Of a stretch of 64,000 bases of DNA, positions 1 to 8,122 are shown piece by piece; positions within the stretch are counted from its first letter, which is position 1; every line of letters begins with the position of its first letter. The notes under the pieces were generated by a model that was given only the letters and a program-made list of their open reading frames with translations, ran no database searches and had not been told where the DNA came from. The stretch covers positions 124,001-188,000 of the forward strand of contig NZ_FWFT01000002.1 of the NCBI RefSeq assembly GCF_900172275.1. Direction: 5' to 3'. The translations under genes were made by a program, and so were the position numbers. This DNA comes from Pseudooctadecabacter jejudonensis (GTDB taxonomy: Bacteria; Pseudomonadota; Alphaproteobacteria; Rhodobacterales; Rhodobacteraceae).

Positions 1-717
1 GGTCCGATCGGCAAGGGACGTCAGCACGGTGTAATCGGTGTGCGCGCGCTTTGCGCCCTCAACGCTGTCCACTTCGCGCGGATGCACGCAGCGCATCTTT
101 TCGTTCTCGCCCTTGCGGCCATGTCCGGGCATCTTCACCAGCCCGTATTTGACCGACCCCAATTTGGGGAGCGGCACGCCCGCAACCAAGGCCCAATAGA
201 TTTTTTCGGTGTTGCGATGACGAAACGCCTCAGTCAGTTTTTTGGCGGCCAAGCGCGTGCGGGCCAGAACCAAAACGCCGGAGGTGTCCTTGTCCAACCG
301 GTGCACCAATCGCGGCTTTTCATCATAGCCAAACTTCAACGCCTCAGCGAGGCCATCCACGTGACGCGTTTGCTTGCTGCCGCCTTGTGTTGGCAGGCCC
401 GCCGGTTTGTTCAGCACGATCACATCGTCGTCTTTGAAGATCACGCAGCCTTGGATCAGCTTGATGTCACTTGGCGAAATGTCGCGCGGGCGGTCATCGA
501 CTTGGTTCGGGTCAGGCAGCGGCGGGATGCGCACCTGTTGGCCGTCTTCCACACGGGTCGAGGATTTGACCCGTCCCCCCTCCACACGGATTTCGCCCTT
601 GCGGCACATCTTTTCGATCTGCCCCTGTTTCACATGGGGAAACCGGCGCTTGAACCAACGATCGAGGCGCTGATCGCCCTCGCCCGTGGCCACATATGTC
701 GTTTGAACCTTGCTCAT
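1..717 (-). CDS. rluC: RluC/RluD-family 23S rRNA pseudouridine synthase (3' end cut by window edge)
   Basis: About 239 residues are visible, reading leftward off the window edge, so the C-terminus is missing. The N-terminal 70 residues look like an S4 RNA-binding domain (DQRLDRWFKRRFPHV, then KGEIRVEGGRV). The catalytic domain follows, with the family motif HRLDKDTSGVLVLAR; its Asp is the catalytic nucleophile in RluA-type synthases. Such enzymes convert specific uridines of 23S rRNA to pseudouridine. The ATG at 717 overlaps the TGA of crcB in an ATGA junction, so the two are probably co-translated. RluC is the likeliest member because of the S4 domain and the DRT-type context, but RluD or another paralogue cannot be excluded. 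Confidence 0.88.
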   Translation of the reverse strand, partial: MSKVQTTYVATGEGDQRLDRWFKRRFPHVKQGQIEKMCRKGEIRVEGGRVKSSTRVEDGQQVRIPPLPDPNQVDDRPRDISPSDIKLIQGCVIFKDDDVIVLNKPAGLPTQGGSKQTRHVDGLAEALKFGYDEKPRLVHRLDKDTSGVLVLARTRLAAKKLTEAFRHRNTEKIYWALVAGVPLPKLGSVKYGLVKMPGHGRKGENEKMRCVHPREVDSVEGAKRAHTDYTVLTSLADRT

Positions 718-1088
718 CCCAGTACCCCACGCATGATCATGACACCTGCGATCAACGCCCCCAACGACAGCACCACGGACGCCCCCACATACACAGCCGC
801 CAGACCGGGCGTGCCGCGTTCGAATAGCGTGTATGCCTCAAGCGAAAAGGCTGAAAACGTCGTGAAGCCGCCCAACACCCCTGTCATCAAAAATGGATTC
901 ATATGGCCCAGCATTTTCTGCCCCAAATAGACAACGAGAAGGCCCATAACGAAGGATCCGATGACGTTGGCCGTCAGGACACCCACGGGGAAGCCCTGGG
1001 ATGGACGGTAAAGGGCCACGCCCACGCCGTAGCGGGCTGCGGCGCCGATGGCACCGCCTAAGGCGACTTGGATCACAGTTGGTATCAT
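714..1088 (-). CDS. crcB: CrcB/Fluc fluoride ion channel
   Basis: A 124-residue, very hydrophobic protein with four predicted membrane helices, the usual size for the Fluc family. It carries the family signatures GGAIGAAARYG near the start, LTANVIGSFVMG (pore Asn), and GGFTTFSAFSLE, the Phe/Thr track of the fluoride pathway. Fluc channels dimerise in the inner membrane and let toxic fluoride leave the cell. No fluoride riboswitch was recognised upstream, where rarA ends only 30 bases away. The stop codon overlaps the start of the pseudouridine synthase gene. Confidence 0.93.
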   Translation of the reverse strand: MIPTVIQVALGGAIGAAARYGVGVALYRPSQGFPVGVLTANVIGSFVMGLLVVYLGQKMLGHMNPFLMTGVLGGFTTFSAFSLEAYTLFERGTPGLAAVYVGASVVLSLGALIAGVMIMRGVLG

Positions 1089-1118
1089 GGGCGCGTCATA
1101 TTCCCGTGGTGGGCAGAG

Positions 1119-2435
1119 TCAACCGTTGCGCTTGGCCCGCAGTTTGGCGAAAAAATCGACCCGTTTCTTCAGTTCGCGCTCATAGCCGCGATCGACAGGC
1201 GTGTAATAGACACCCCGTTTCATGGTGTCAGGGAAGTAATTTTGGCCGCTGAACCCGTCTTCGGCGTCGTGATCGTAGGCATAACCATCGCCGTAGCCTT
1301 GGTCTTTCATCAGTGATGTCGGCGCGTTGAGGATGTGTTTGGGCGGGGGTTCTGACCCGGTCTTTTCTGCCGCGCGCATTGCGTTTTTGTAGGCTGCGTA
1401 GCCCGCGTTGGATTTGGGCGCGAGGGCGAGGTAGGTGACAGCCTGCGCCAGCGCCAATTCGCCTTCGGGGGAGCCAAGACGTTCATAGGTTTCCCAGGCA
1501 TGCAGGCAGATGGTTTGGGCCTGTGGGTCGGCCAGACCGATGTCTTCGACGGACATGCGGGTGATCCGGCGGGCCAGAAAACGCGGGTCTTCGCCCCCCT
1601 TGAGCATGCGGGCAAACCAATAGAGGGCCGCGTCAGGGTCAGACCCGCGCACAGATTTGTGCAAGGCACTGATCAGGTTGTAATGCTCATCCCCGGACTT
1701 GTCGTATTTCGTGGCGCGGCGCATGAGGCGTGTGGTCAGCGCGTCGGTGTTGAGTTTGTCTTTCGTCCGCCAGGCCGCGACCTGCTCAATCAAGTTGAGC
1801 AACCCGCGCCCATCGCCGTCAGCCATCTCCAACAGAGCCTCACGGGCGTGGGCGTCGAGGGGGAGTTTACGGCCGAGTTCCTGTTCGGCCCGTTGGGCAA
1901 GACGTTCCAAATCCGCTAAAGAAAGCCGTTCCAGAACAAGGACTTGGGACCGGGACAGGACGGCCGCGTTGAGTTCAAAGGACGGGTTTTCGGTGGTCGC
2001 GCCGACCAGCAGGATGGTGCCGTCTTCCATATGGGGCAGGAATCCGTCTTGTTGCGCTTTGTTGAAACGGTGGATTTCGTCAACGAACAACAGGGTCCCG
2101 CGGCCGTTCTGTCGGCGCAGTTTGGCGGCCTCGAACACTTTGCGCAGCTCCGGCACGCCAGTGAAAATCGCGCTGATCTGGATGAAATGCAGGTCGGTTT
2201 CATCGGCCAATAGGCGGGCAATGGTGGTTTTACCCACGCCGGGCGGGCCCCAGAAAATAAGCGATGACAGTGAATTGGAGGCCAGCATCACACCCAGCGG
2301 CGCATCAGGGCCGAGGACCTGTTCCTGCCCGATCACATCAGCCAGCGTTCGCGGACGCAAGCGATCCGCCAACGGGCGCGGTGCCGTGGTGGGCAGATCC
2401 GCCGCAGCGGCGCCAGTGTCAAAAAGATCGGCCAT
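1119..2435 (-). CDS. rarA: Replication-associated recombination protein A (MgsA/RarA AAA+ ATPase)
   Basis: A 438-residue AAA+ ATPase of normal length. Walker A is GPPGVGKTT (about 63-71), Walker B LLFVDEIHRFNKAQQD (about 114-130), and sensor-1 GATTENPSFELN (about 145). The C-terminal half matches the clamp-loader-like tetramerisation region (DPDAALYWFARML, FPDTMKRGVYY). RarA acts at stalled replication forks, on single-strand DNA ends with SSB. The ATG at 2435 has no Shine-Dalgarno sequence, but a well-spaced promoter places the transcript start at or within a few bases of the ATG, suggesting a leaderless mRNA. Confidence 0.95.
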   Translation of the reverse strand: MADLFDTGAAAADLPTTAPRPLADRLRPRTLADVIGQEQVLGPDAPLGVMLASNSLSSLIFWGPPGVGKTTIARLLADETDLHFIQISAIFTGVPELRKVFEAAKLRRQNGRGTLLFVDEIHRFNKAQQDGFLPHMEDGTILLVGATTENPSFELNAAVLSRSQVLVLERLSLADLERLAQRAEQELGRKLPLDAHAREALLEMADGDGRGLLNLIEQVAAWRTKDKLNTDALTTRLMRRATKYDKSGDEHYNLISALHKSVRGSDPDAALYWFARMLKGGEDPRFLARRITRMSVEDIGLADPQAQTICLHAWETYERLGSPEGELALAQAVTYLALAPKSNAGYAAYKNAMRAAEKTGSEPPPKHILNAPTSLMKDQGYGDGYAYDHDAEDGFSGQNYFPDTMKRGVYYTPVDRGYERELKKRVDFFAKLRAKRNG

Positions 2436-2441
2436 GGGGGT

Positions 2442-2470
2442 AAGGTATGTTCGGGGTCGGGGCGTCGCAA
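2442..2470 (-). promoter_or_regulatory. Probable sigma-70 promoter of rarA
   Basis: On the minus strand, TTGCGA (2470-2465) is separated by exactly 17 bases from TACCTT (2447-2442). The expected start site is about 2437-2434, on top of the rarA ATG at 2435. The spacing matches the other promoters called in this window. Confidence 0.5.
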
Positions 2471-2472
2471 TG

Positions 2473-2504
2473 AAAAAGGCCCGCCTGCGAACAGACGGGC
2501 CTTT
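2473..2504 (-). terminator. Rho-independent terminator after rplQ
   Basis: Minus-strand stem AAAGGCCCGTCTG / CAGGCGGGCCTTT with a TTCG tetraloop, followed by a T run. It ends the rplO-to-rplQ block 21 bases past the rplQ stop. Confidence 0.85.
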
Positions 2505-2524
2505 CTACGAATGAAATCAGACGT

Positions 2525-2941
2525 TTATTCAGCGGCTTCTTCGGCTGCAACGCGGGCTTTGTCAGCGGCACCTTTGGCATCCACGTCGCGATCGACGAAT
2601 TCGATGATCGCCATTGGGGCCATGTCGCCATACCGGAAACCGGCCTTCATGATGCGGACATAGCCACCCTGACGTTCAGCATAACGGGGGCCGAGGACGT
2701 CGAACAATTTCGCGACATACTGGTCTTGTTTGAGCTGGGACGCGGCCTGACGGCGGGCGTGCAGATCGCCGCGTTTGGCCAGCGTGATCATCTTTTCGAT
2801 GATCGGACGCAGTTCTTTTGCCTTGGGCAACGTTGTTTTGATTTGCTCATGTTCGATGAGCGAGCCGGCCATGTTGGCCCACAATGCCTTGCGGTGTTCG
2901 TGGGTGCGGTTCAGGCGGCGGTAACCTCGTGCGTGACGCAT
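2525..2941 (-). CDS. rplQ: 50S ribosomal protein L17
   Basis: A 138-residue L17 beginning [20 protein letters not shown], the invariant opening of the family. Its Ala/Glu-rich tail ([16 protein letters not shown]) is slightly longer than in E. coli L17. L17 binds 23S rRNA near the exit tunnel. It is the last gene of the rplO-secY-adk-rpsM-rpsK-rpoA-rplQ block. A 155-base spacer with the GTATGG array separates it from rpoA, unusually long for this pair. Confidence 0.97.
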   Translation of the reverse strand: MRHARGYRRLNRTHEHRKALWANMAGSLIEHEQIKTTLPKAKELRPIIEKMITLAKRGDLHARRQAASQLKQDQYVAKLFDVLGPRYAERQGGYVRIMKAGFRYGDMAPMAIIEFVDRDVDAKGAADKARVAAEEAAE

Positions 2942-3039
2942 TTTGTAGTCTCCATTTTGTTTTAGGGTGGGCCTTGGCGATGCGTGTCGCGGGCTCCGTT
3001 ATTGGGGCGGAATTGCCCAGGGTTTTGCCGAAATCGGCG

Positions 3040-3089
3040 GTATGGCTTGCGTATGGCAAGCGTATGGCTGGCGTATGGCTACGCCAGCC
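3040..3089. repeat. GTATGG array with exact 11-base period, plus hairpin
   Basis: GTATGG starts at 3040, 3051, 3062 and 3073, four copies spaced exactly 11 bases apart (mostly GCGTATGGC). The last copy lies in a perfect 10-base-pair hairpin (3066-3075 with 3080-3089, loop TGGC), and the second in a smaller one (GCTTGC / GCAAGC). The array lies just past the rpoA stop. A second array with the same unit and period is at 55999-56048. Confidence 0.85.
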
Positions 3090-3096
3090 ACATAGG

Positions 3097-4113
3097 TTAG
3101 AAGCTGTCTTCGAACTTCTTGGCCAAATCTTCGATATTGTCTGGCGGCCAGTCTTCGACGTCCATGCCAAGGTGCAGACCCATGCCGGACAGAACCTCTT
3201 TGATCTCGTTCAGGGACTTGCGGCCAAAGTTCGGCGTGCGCAGCATTTCTGCTTCGGTCTTCTGGATGAGATCGCCGATGTAGACGATATTGTCGTTCTT
3301 GAGGCAGTTTGCAGAGCGGACAGACAATTCCAACTCGTCCACTTTCTTCAGCAGCAGCGGGTTGAATTCCAGACCGTCGTCGTCCGAGGACGCCTGTGCG
3401 GATTCTGGTTCGTCGAAGTTCACGAAGATCGACAGCTGGTCCTGCAGGATGCGCGCGGCAAAGGCCACGGCGTCATCCGGCGTGATAGATCCGTCTGTTT
3501 CGACCTTCATGGTCAGTTTGTCATAGTCGAGAACCTGACCTTCGCGGGTCGGCTGCACGTCATAGCTGACTTTTTTGACGGGGGAATAAATCGCGTCGAT
3601 GGCCATCATGCCGATGGGCGCATCTTCGGGCTTATTCTTGTCGGCAGAGACGTAGCCTTTGCCCGTGTTGACCGTCAGTTCCATGTAGAGATCTGCACCT
3701 TCGTCGAGGTGACAGATCACGTGGTCTTTGTTCAGCACTTCGATGCCTGCGGATTCGGAGATGTCGCCAGCGGTGACAACGCCTGGACCCTTCGCCTGCA
3801 CCTGCAGACGCTTGGGGCCTTCGACTTCCATGCGGATCGCGACGCCTTTGAGGTTCAACACCACGTCAGTGACGTCTTCGCGCACACCTGAGATGGAGGA
3901 GAATTCGTGCAGGACGTTGTCGATCTGAACGGCTGTGATGGCAGCGCCCTGAAGGGAGCTCATCAGGATGCGGCGCAGGGCGTTGCCCAGCGTGAGGCCG
4001 AAGCCACGTTCAAGCGGTTCGGCAATGACTGTGGCCTGACGCATCGGGTCATTGCCCGGTTTGACGTCAAGTTGTGTTGGCTTGATCAGTTCAGCCCAGT
4101 TCTTGTGGATCAT
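3097..4113 (-). CDS. rpoA: DNA-directed RNA polymerase subunit alpha
   Basis: A 338-residue alpha subunit. The N-terminal dimerisation domain has the conserved [20 protein letters not shown]. The C-terminal domain (about 260-330) contains [19 protein letters not shown] and [16 protein letters not shown], the DNA- and activator-binding face. An in-frame ATG exists at 4125, but the start at 4113 is preferred because GGAGGG lies four bases before it and [12 protein letters not shown] is the usual alphaproteobacterial opening. It assembles beta and beta' (rpoB and rpoC, about 45 kb away here) into core polymerase. Confidence 0.97.
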   Translation of the reverse strand: MIHKNWAELIKPTQLDVKPGNDPMRQATVIAEPLERGFGLTLGNALRRILMSSLQGAAITAVQIDNVLHEFSSISGVREDVTDVVLNLKGVAIRMEVEGPKRLQVQAKGPGVVTAGDISESAGIEVLNKDHVICHLDEGADLYMELTVNTGKGYVSADKNKPEDAPIGMMAIDAIYSPVKKVSYDVQPTREGQVLDYDKLTMKVETDGSITPDDAVAFAARILQDQLSIFVNFDEPESAQASSDDDGLEFNPLLLKKVDELELSVRSANCLKNDNIVYIGDLIQKTEAEMLRTPNFGRKSLNEIKEVLSGMGLHLGMDVEDWPPDNIEDLAKKFEDSF

Positions 4114-4181
4114 GTGTCCCTCCATTCCTGTTTGCCTTCATGTCCAAAAAGGCAAACGCCCGAGGTTGAAAATGACGAAAT

Positions 4182-4206
4182 GGGGCCACGGAACATCCGT
4201 AGCCCC
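4182..4206 (-). other. Intercistronic hairpin between rpsK and rpoA
   Basis: An 11-base-pair stem with one mismatch (GGGGC.ACGGA / TCCGT.GCCCC) and a three-base loop. On the minus strand it is followed by ATTTCGTCATTTTC, only weakly T-rich, so it could be a partial terminator or a processing/stability element. Confidence 0.55.
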
Positions 4207-4225
4207 AAGGGGTATTTTGTGTCGC

Positions 4226-4618
4226 TTAGACGCGGCGGCGCTTTGGTGGGCGGCAGCCGTTGTGGGCCATGGGCGTCACGTCACGGATCGACGTGATGTT
4301 GAAGCCGACAGCAGCCAAGGCGCGCAGTGCGGATTCACGGCCGGAACCGGGGCCCTGCACTTCGACCTCAAGCGTTTTAACGCCATGTTCCTGAGCCTTC
4401 TTGCCCGCATCCTCAGCGGCCATCTGGGCCGCGTAAGGTGTGGATTTCCGGGAACCTTTGAAGCCCATGGTGCCAGCAGACGACCAGGAGATCGCGTTGC
4501 CCTGCACGTCAGAGATCAGGATTTTGGTGTTGTTGAAGCTGGAATTTACGTGTGCAACGCCAGCTGCGATGTTCTTGGAGACCTTCTTCTTGCCTCCGCG
4601 ACGGGGATCACGTGCCAT
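4226..4618 (-). CDS. rpsK: 30S ribosomal protein S11
   Basis: A 130-residue S11 with the conserved core [34 protein letters not shown] and C-terminal [12 protein letters not shown]11 lies in the 30S platform and contacts S18 and S21. It sits 15 bases after rpsM, in the usual alpha-operon order rpsM-rpsK-rpoA-rplQ, but rpsD, present in enterobacterial versions, is absent. Confidence 0.97.
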   Translation of the reverse strand: MARDPRRGGKKKVSKNIAAGVAHVNSSFNNTKILISDVQGNAISWSSAGTMGFKGSRKSTPYAAQMAAEDAGKKAQEHGVKTLEVEVQGPGSGRESALRALAAVGFNITSIRDVTPMAHNGCRPPKRRRV

Positions 4619-4633
4619 TGGTCGTACCCTCCC

Positions 4634-5002
4634 TTATTTCTTCTTACCGGCAATGGCCTTCGCGGGGCCTTTGCGGGTGCGTGCGTTGGTGGAGGTCCGC
4701 TGACCGCGAACGGGCAGGTTCCGGCGATGACGCAGGCCACGGTAGGACCCGAGGTCCATCATGCGCTTGATGTTCATCGTGACTTCGCGACGCAGGTCGC
4801 CTTCGACGGTGTAGTTTTCGTCGATGTGTTCACGGATTTTCAGGACTTCAGCGTCGGACAGTTCGTTCACACGACGGGTGTGATCGATGCCTACGGCGTC
4901 GCAGATGGCGACGGCGGAGGTGTTGCCGATACCGGTGATGTAGGTGAGGGCGATTGGAACCCGCTTTGCAGTCGGGATGTTTACGCCGGCAATACGTGCC
5001 AC
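4634..5002 (-). CDS. rpsM: 30S ribosomal protein S13
   Basis: A 122-residue S13. The start is a GTG at 5002 (protein reads [16 protein letters not shown]), chosen because AAGGA lies upstream and S13 proteins begin here; the frame stays open further upstream without homology. Signatures are ALTYITGIG and the C-terminal [25 protein letters not shown]13 forms intersubunit bridges at the head of the 30S subunit. A hairpin at 5024-5043 precedes its ribosome-binding site. Confidence 0.96.
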   Translation of the reverse strand: MARIAGVNIPTAKRVPIALTYITGIGNTSAVAICDAVGIDHTRRVNELSDAEVLKIREHIDENYTVEGDLRREVTMNIKRMMDLGSYRGLRHRRNLPVRGQRTSTNARTRKGPAKAIAGKKK

Positions 5003-5023
5003 GTGTCTTTTCCTTTTCGTTGC

Positions 5024-5049
5024 GGGTCCGTAACGCCGGACCCTTTTTT
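5024..5049 (+). other. Hairpin upstream of rpsM with T run on the opposite strand
   Basis: A perfect seven-base-pair stem GGGTCCG / CGGACCC with a six-base loop, followed on the plus strand by six T residues. That is terminator geometry, but for transcription opposite to the rpsM operon. In the rpsM transcript it would be a leader hairpin about 20 bases before the start codon. Confidence 0.5.
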
Positions 5050-5102
5050 CACAACGTAAGCCCGAGGCGATTTCTGCCAGCGGGCTCAAGTCATATCGAG
5101 GT

Positions 5103-5125
5103 GTTCAAAACAGGGTGCGACCCTG
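5103..5125 (-). terminator. Weak terminator downstream of the small adk-linked gene
   Basis: Minus-strand stem CAGGGT / ACCCTG with loop CGC, followed by TTTTGAAC. The stem is short, so it may be only a partial terminator between the secY-adk part and the rpsM-to-rplQ part of the block. Confidence 0.45.
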
Positions 5126-5172
5126 CGATTCCCATACGGGATGGGGGCTTTTAGGAGTGTTCGGGTGAACGG

Positions 5173-5400
5173 TCAAGCCTTTGCTGTGCCGTTGTCTTTC
5201 GGTCGGCCTTCCAGCCGTTTCAATTGACGTATGGTCTGGCGGATCCAGACCGACATCCCAAGTGCTGCGAACGACAGTATGACGAAAGTCTGGGGGGCCA
5301 TCCGCAACATCGTGAGTGTCAAAAACAGAAGCAATACACAGGCAAATGCCGCCGCCAATCTGGCGAGCGGCACGGCAACGGGTTGGACATTATGCGTCAA
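5173..5400 (-). CDS. Small two-helix membrane protein next to adk, unknown function
   Basis: About 75 residues if translation starts at the TTG at 5400, which overlaps the last codons of adk. The frame is open to 5448, and a GTG further in is also possible. Two hydrophobic stretches are evident ([21 protein letters not shown] and [16 protein letters not shown]), followed by a basic tail ([18 protein letters not shown]). The overlap with adk suggests coupled translation. No family was recognised and the start is uncertain. Confidence 0.55.
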   Translation of the reverse strand: MTHNVQPVAVPLARLAAAFACVLLLFLTLTMLRMAPQTFVILSFAALGMSVWIRQTIRQLKRLEGRPKDNGTAKA

Positions 5401-5974
5401 GAACGCCTGCGATATCCGCCGCGACCTGGTCCATCGTGCCCAGACCATCCACAGACTTCAGATCGCCTTTGGCATGGTAGTAGCCAATGAGCGGGGAGGT
5501 CTGTTTGTAATAAGCCATCAGACGGACCTTGAGGCTTTCGGCGTTGTCGTCGGCCCGCGCTATGCCGCCTGCGGCGACAGCTTCGGCCGCGCGGCCAAGG
5601 ATACGATCCACCAGAACTTCGTCGTTCACTTCGAGAGCGATGACGTGATCAAGGGTGTTGCCGGTCTCGGCCAGCAGATCGCCCAAGGCGTCGGCCTGGG
5701 CCAGCGTGCGGGGGAAGCCGTCGAAGATGAAGCCGCCGTGGTCGCCGCCTGCCTCAAGCTTTTCGCGGATCAGGCCGATCACGATCTCGTCGGTGACCAG
5801 ATCGCCGCGGTCCATGACAGCAGCAACCATTTTGCCCATTTCCGTGCCGGAGGTCTTGGCCTCACGCAGCATGTCGCCGGTGCTCAGCTGAACCATATTG
5901 CGAGCATCTACGAGTTTGGCGGCTTGCGTGCCTTTGCCCGCTCCGGGTGGTCCGAGAAGGATAATATTGGTCAT
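5390..5974 (-). CDS. adk: Adenylate kinase (short form)
   Basis: A 194-residue nucleoside monophosphate kinase. The P-loop [10 protein letters not shown] is at residues 8-17, the AMP-binding segment STGDMLR at about 31-37, and [13 protein letters not shown] at about 84-96. After GRAAEA the LID is very short, without the Cys-rich or long LID of E. coli-type enzymes. It converts ATP plus AMP to two ADP in the cytoplasm. It lies in the secY-adk order common in bacteria; its ATG overlaps the secY TGA (ATGA), so translation is coupled. Confidence 0.95.
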   Translation of the reverse strand: MTNIILLGPPGAGKGTQAAKLVDARNMVQLSTGDMLREAKTSGTEMGKMVAAVMDRGDLVTDEIVIGLIREKLEAGGDHGGFIFDGFPRTLAQADALGDLLAETGNTLDHVIALEVNDEVLVDRILGRAAEAVAAGGIARADDNAESLKVRLMAYYKQTSPLIGYYHAKGDLKSVDGLGTMDQVAADIAGVLDA

Positions 5975-7329
5975 CGACGAGACGGGCTCCGTTTCTTGCC
6001 ACCGCGCTTACCGCGCAGCTGGGATTTCTCGATCAGCCCTTCGTATTGATGAGCCAGAAGATGGGATTGGATCTGCTGGATGGTATCCATCCCGACGCTG
6101 ACGATAATCAAAACCGACGTGCCGCCAAAGTAAAAAGGAATGCTGAGGTTCGCGCGGAGGATTTCCGGCAACAGGCAGACCAGAGCCAGATAGGCAGACC
6201 CGAGGACAAGGATACGTGTGACCACGTAATCAAGATATTCCTTGGTGCGCTGACCGGGGCGGATGCCGGGGACAAAGCCGTTCTGGTTTTTCAGGTTGTC
6301 GGCCACTTCGTCCGTCTTAAACGCCACTTCGCGGGTGTAGAAGAAGGTGAAGAACACGATCATCGCCGTGAAGAAGATCAGGTACAGCGGTTGACCGGGC
6401 CCGAAGTAGGCCAGGATCGTGGACATGATCGGCCCAGCGGTGTCACCGCCCGAAAACGTGCTGAGCGTGGTGGGCAGCAACAGCAGCGCAGAGGCGAAGA
6501 TCGCGGGGATCACGCCGGCGGGGTTCACTTTGATCGGCAAGTGGGACGAGCCACCGTCAAAGACCTTCATGCCGACCTGACGGCGCGGGTACTGAATGTG
6601 GATCTTACGCAAGGAGCGTTCCATGAAGACCACAAAGGCGAAGACCGCGATGACCATGGCGAAGACGCCCAGCACCAGACCCCAGTTGTTGGTTTCCTGA
6701 CCCTGGGCCAGGAAGCCCGCGAGGGCGGCGGGAACTTCGGCGATGATACCGACGAAGATGATCAGAGAGATGCCGTTGCCGATGCCGCGTGCGGTGATCT
6801 GTTCCCCCAGCCACATCAGGAACATGGTGCCACCCACCAACGTAATCACGCAGGCCAGGCGGAAATAGAGGCCGGGGTCAGTCGCCAAATCGCCCGCCTC
6901 AAGCGAGGCGGCCATGCCGTACGCCTGGAAGGTGGCCAGCACCACGGTGCCGTAACGGGTGTATTGATTGAGCTTTTTGCGGCCCTGTTCACCCTCTTTT
7001 TTCAACTGCTTGAGAGGTTCCCACATGGCCCCCAGAAGCTGCACGATGATCGAGGCAGAGATATAGGGCATGATGCCAAGGGCAAAAATACCCATCCGGC
7101 CAAGCGCGCCACCGGTGAACATCGACAAGATGCCCCCGATGCCAGAGGCCGCTTCGTCCATGAAGGCGCGCAGGGCGTCGGTGTCGATGCCGGGCACCGG
7201 AATATAGGTGCCCAAACGGTAGACGATCAGAAGGCCGAGGGTGAAAAAGATCCGCTGACGCAATTCTTTGGCCTGGCCAAAGGCCGACCAACTTGTGTTC
7301 GCGGCCATTTGCTCTGCTGCTGATGCCAT
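5971..7329 (-). CDS. secY: Preprotein translocase subunit SecY
   Basis: A 452-residue polytopic membrane protein with ten predicted helices, forming the protein-conducting channel with SecE and SecG. Recognisable parts are [11 protein letters not shown] in the first loop, [15 protein letters not shown] (helix 2), [22 protein letters not shown] (helix 4/5 region, quoted in part) and [11 protein letters not shown] in the cytoplasmic loop before helix 9. The ATG at 7329 has an AGG eight bases upstream. An internal ATG seven codons later is possible. secE is not in this window. Confidence 0.96.
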   Translation of the reverse strand: MASAAEQMAANTSWSAFGQAKELRQRIFFTLGLLIVYRLGTYIPVPGIDTDALRAFMDEAASGIGGILSMFTGGALGRMGIFALGIMPYISASIIVQLLGAMWEPLKQLKKEGEQGRKKLNQYTRYGTVVLATFQAYGMAASLEAGDLATDPGLYFRLACVITLVGGTMFLMWLGEQITARGIGNGISLIIFVGIIAEVPAALAGFLAQGQETNNWGLVLGVFAMVIAVFAFVVFMERSLRKIHIQYPRRQVGMKVFDGGSSHLPIKVNPAGVIPAIFASALLLLPTTLSTFSGGDTAGPIMSTILAYFGPGQPLYLIFFTAMIVFFTFFYTREVAFKTDEVADNLKNQNGFVPGIRPGQRTKEYLDYVVTRILVLGSAYLALVCLLPEILRANLSIPFYFGGTSVLIIVSVGMDTIQQIQSHLLAHQYEGLIEKSQLRGKRGGKKRSPSRR

Positions 7330-7356
7330 ATCGGGTGCCTATATCTGTTATGCAAA

Positions 7357-7423
7357 CGCCGCTGGCCGGGGATCCAGCAGCGGCGCTTTATCCATGAAAC
7401 GATGTAAGGGGCGAAGCCGCCCC
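7357..7423 (-). other. Two hairpins between rplO and secY
   Basis: CGCCGCTG (7357-7364) pairs perfectly with CAGCGGCG (7378-7385) across 13 bases. GGGGCG (7408-7413) pairs with CGCCCC (7418-7423) around a four-base loop. On the minus strand neither is followed by a clear T run, so processing or partial attenuation is likelier than full termination. Confidence 0.5.
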
Positions 7424-7433
7424 CCACAAGTCG

Positions 7434-7907
7434 TTATTCAGCGGCTGGCGCGGCTGTGACCGTCAGTTTACCGCCCGCTTTTTCGACAGCTTCGACGGCG
7501 CCTTTGGACGCGCCGGTGACTTCGATCGTTGCTTTTGCCGTCAATTCACCCTTGGCGAGGACGCGCACACCGTCGAGTTTACGACGCAGCGCGCCGGACG
7601 CGACAAGGCTGTCTTCGGTGATGGACCCAGCGTCGAGCTTTTTGGCGTCGATGAATTTCTGGATCAGGCCGAGGTTGATCACGGCGTATTTTTTACGGTT
7701 GGGCTTGTTGAAACCGCGCTTAGGCAGGCGCTGGTAGAGGGGCATCTGGCCGCCTTCGTAGCCACCAATGGCCACACCGGAGCGGGATTTCTGACCTTTG
7801 ATACCACGGCCACCCATCTTACCCATGCCAGAGCCTGGACCACGGCCCACGCGTTTCTTTGGCTTGGTTGCACCTGGGTTGTCGTGCAGTTCGTTCAATT
7901 TAACCAT
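7434..7907 (-). CDS. rplO: 50S ribosomal protein L15
   Basis: A 157-residue L15 beginning [20 protein letters not shown]. It has the Gly-rich N-terminal segment ([20 protein letters not shown]) and the [17 protein letters not shown] motif, and ends in an Ala-rich tail. L15 is a late-assembling 23S rRNA binder. Here it is the first gene of a transcript of its own: rpmD, its usual neighbour, is 3.1 kb away beyond ilvA, a pilin-like gene and an acyltransferase. Confidence 0.96.
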   Translation of the reverse strand: MVKLNELHDNPGATKPKKRVGRGPGSGMGKMGGRGIKGQKSRSGVAIGGYEGGQMPLYQRLPKRGFNKPNRKKYAVINLGLIQKFIDAKKLDAGSITEDSLVASGALRRKLDGVRVLAKGELTAKATIEVTGASKGAVEAVEKAGGKLTVTAAPAAE

Positions 7908-7999
7908 GTCGCTGTCTCCTTGCCGGAAGACCTGACCCAGCGAAGATCAGGCACGCGGCGTTGATGTTGATTCTTATGGCCCACGCGGACCACTGGCGG

Positions 8000-8028
8000 C
8001 GTATAGGACAGCCGCGCGGGGCTGACAA
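8000..8028 (-). promoter_or_regulatory. Promoter of the rplO-secY-adk-rpsM-rpsK-rpoA-rplQ block
   Basis: Minus strand TTGTCA (8028-8023), 17 bases, TATACG (8005-8000). The leader to the rplO ATG is about 85 bases. The same arrangement, with TATACG after a C-rich spacer end, is found before rpmC. Confidence 0.65.
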
Positions 8029-8122
8029 GGGGTTTGGGCCGCCCCCGCTGCCCCTTTGGGGGCCGCGTCCTTACCCTATCCGCGCCCCGATTTGGCCCGA
8101 TTGCCGTGATACGCCGTGGCGC

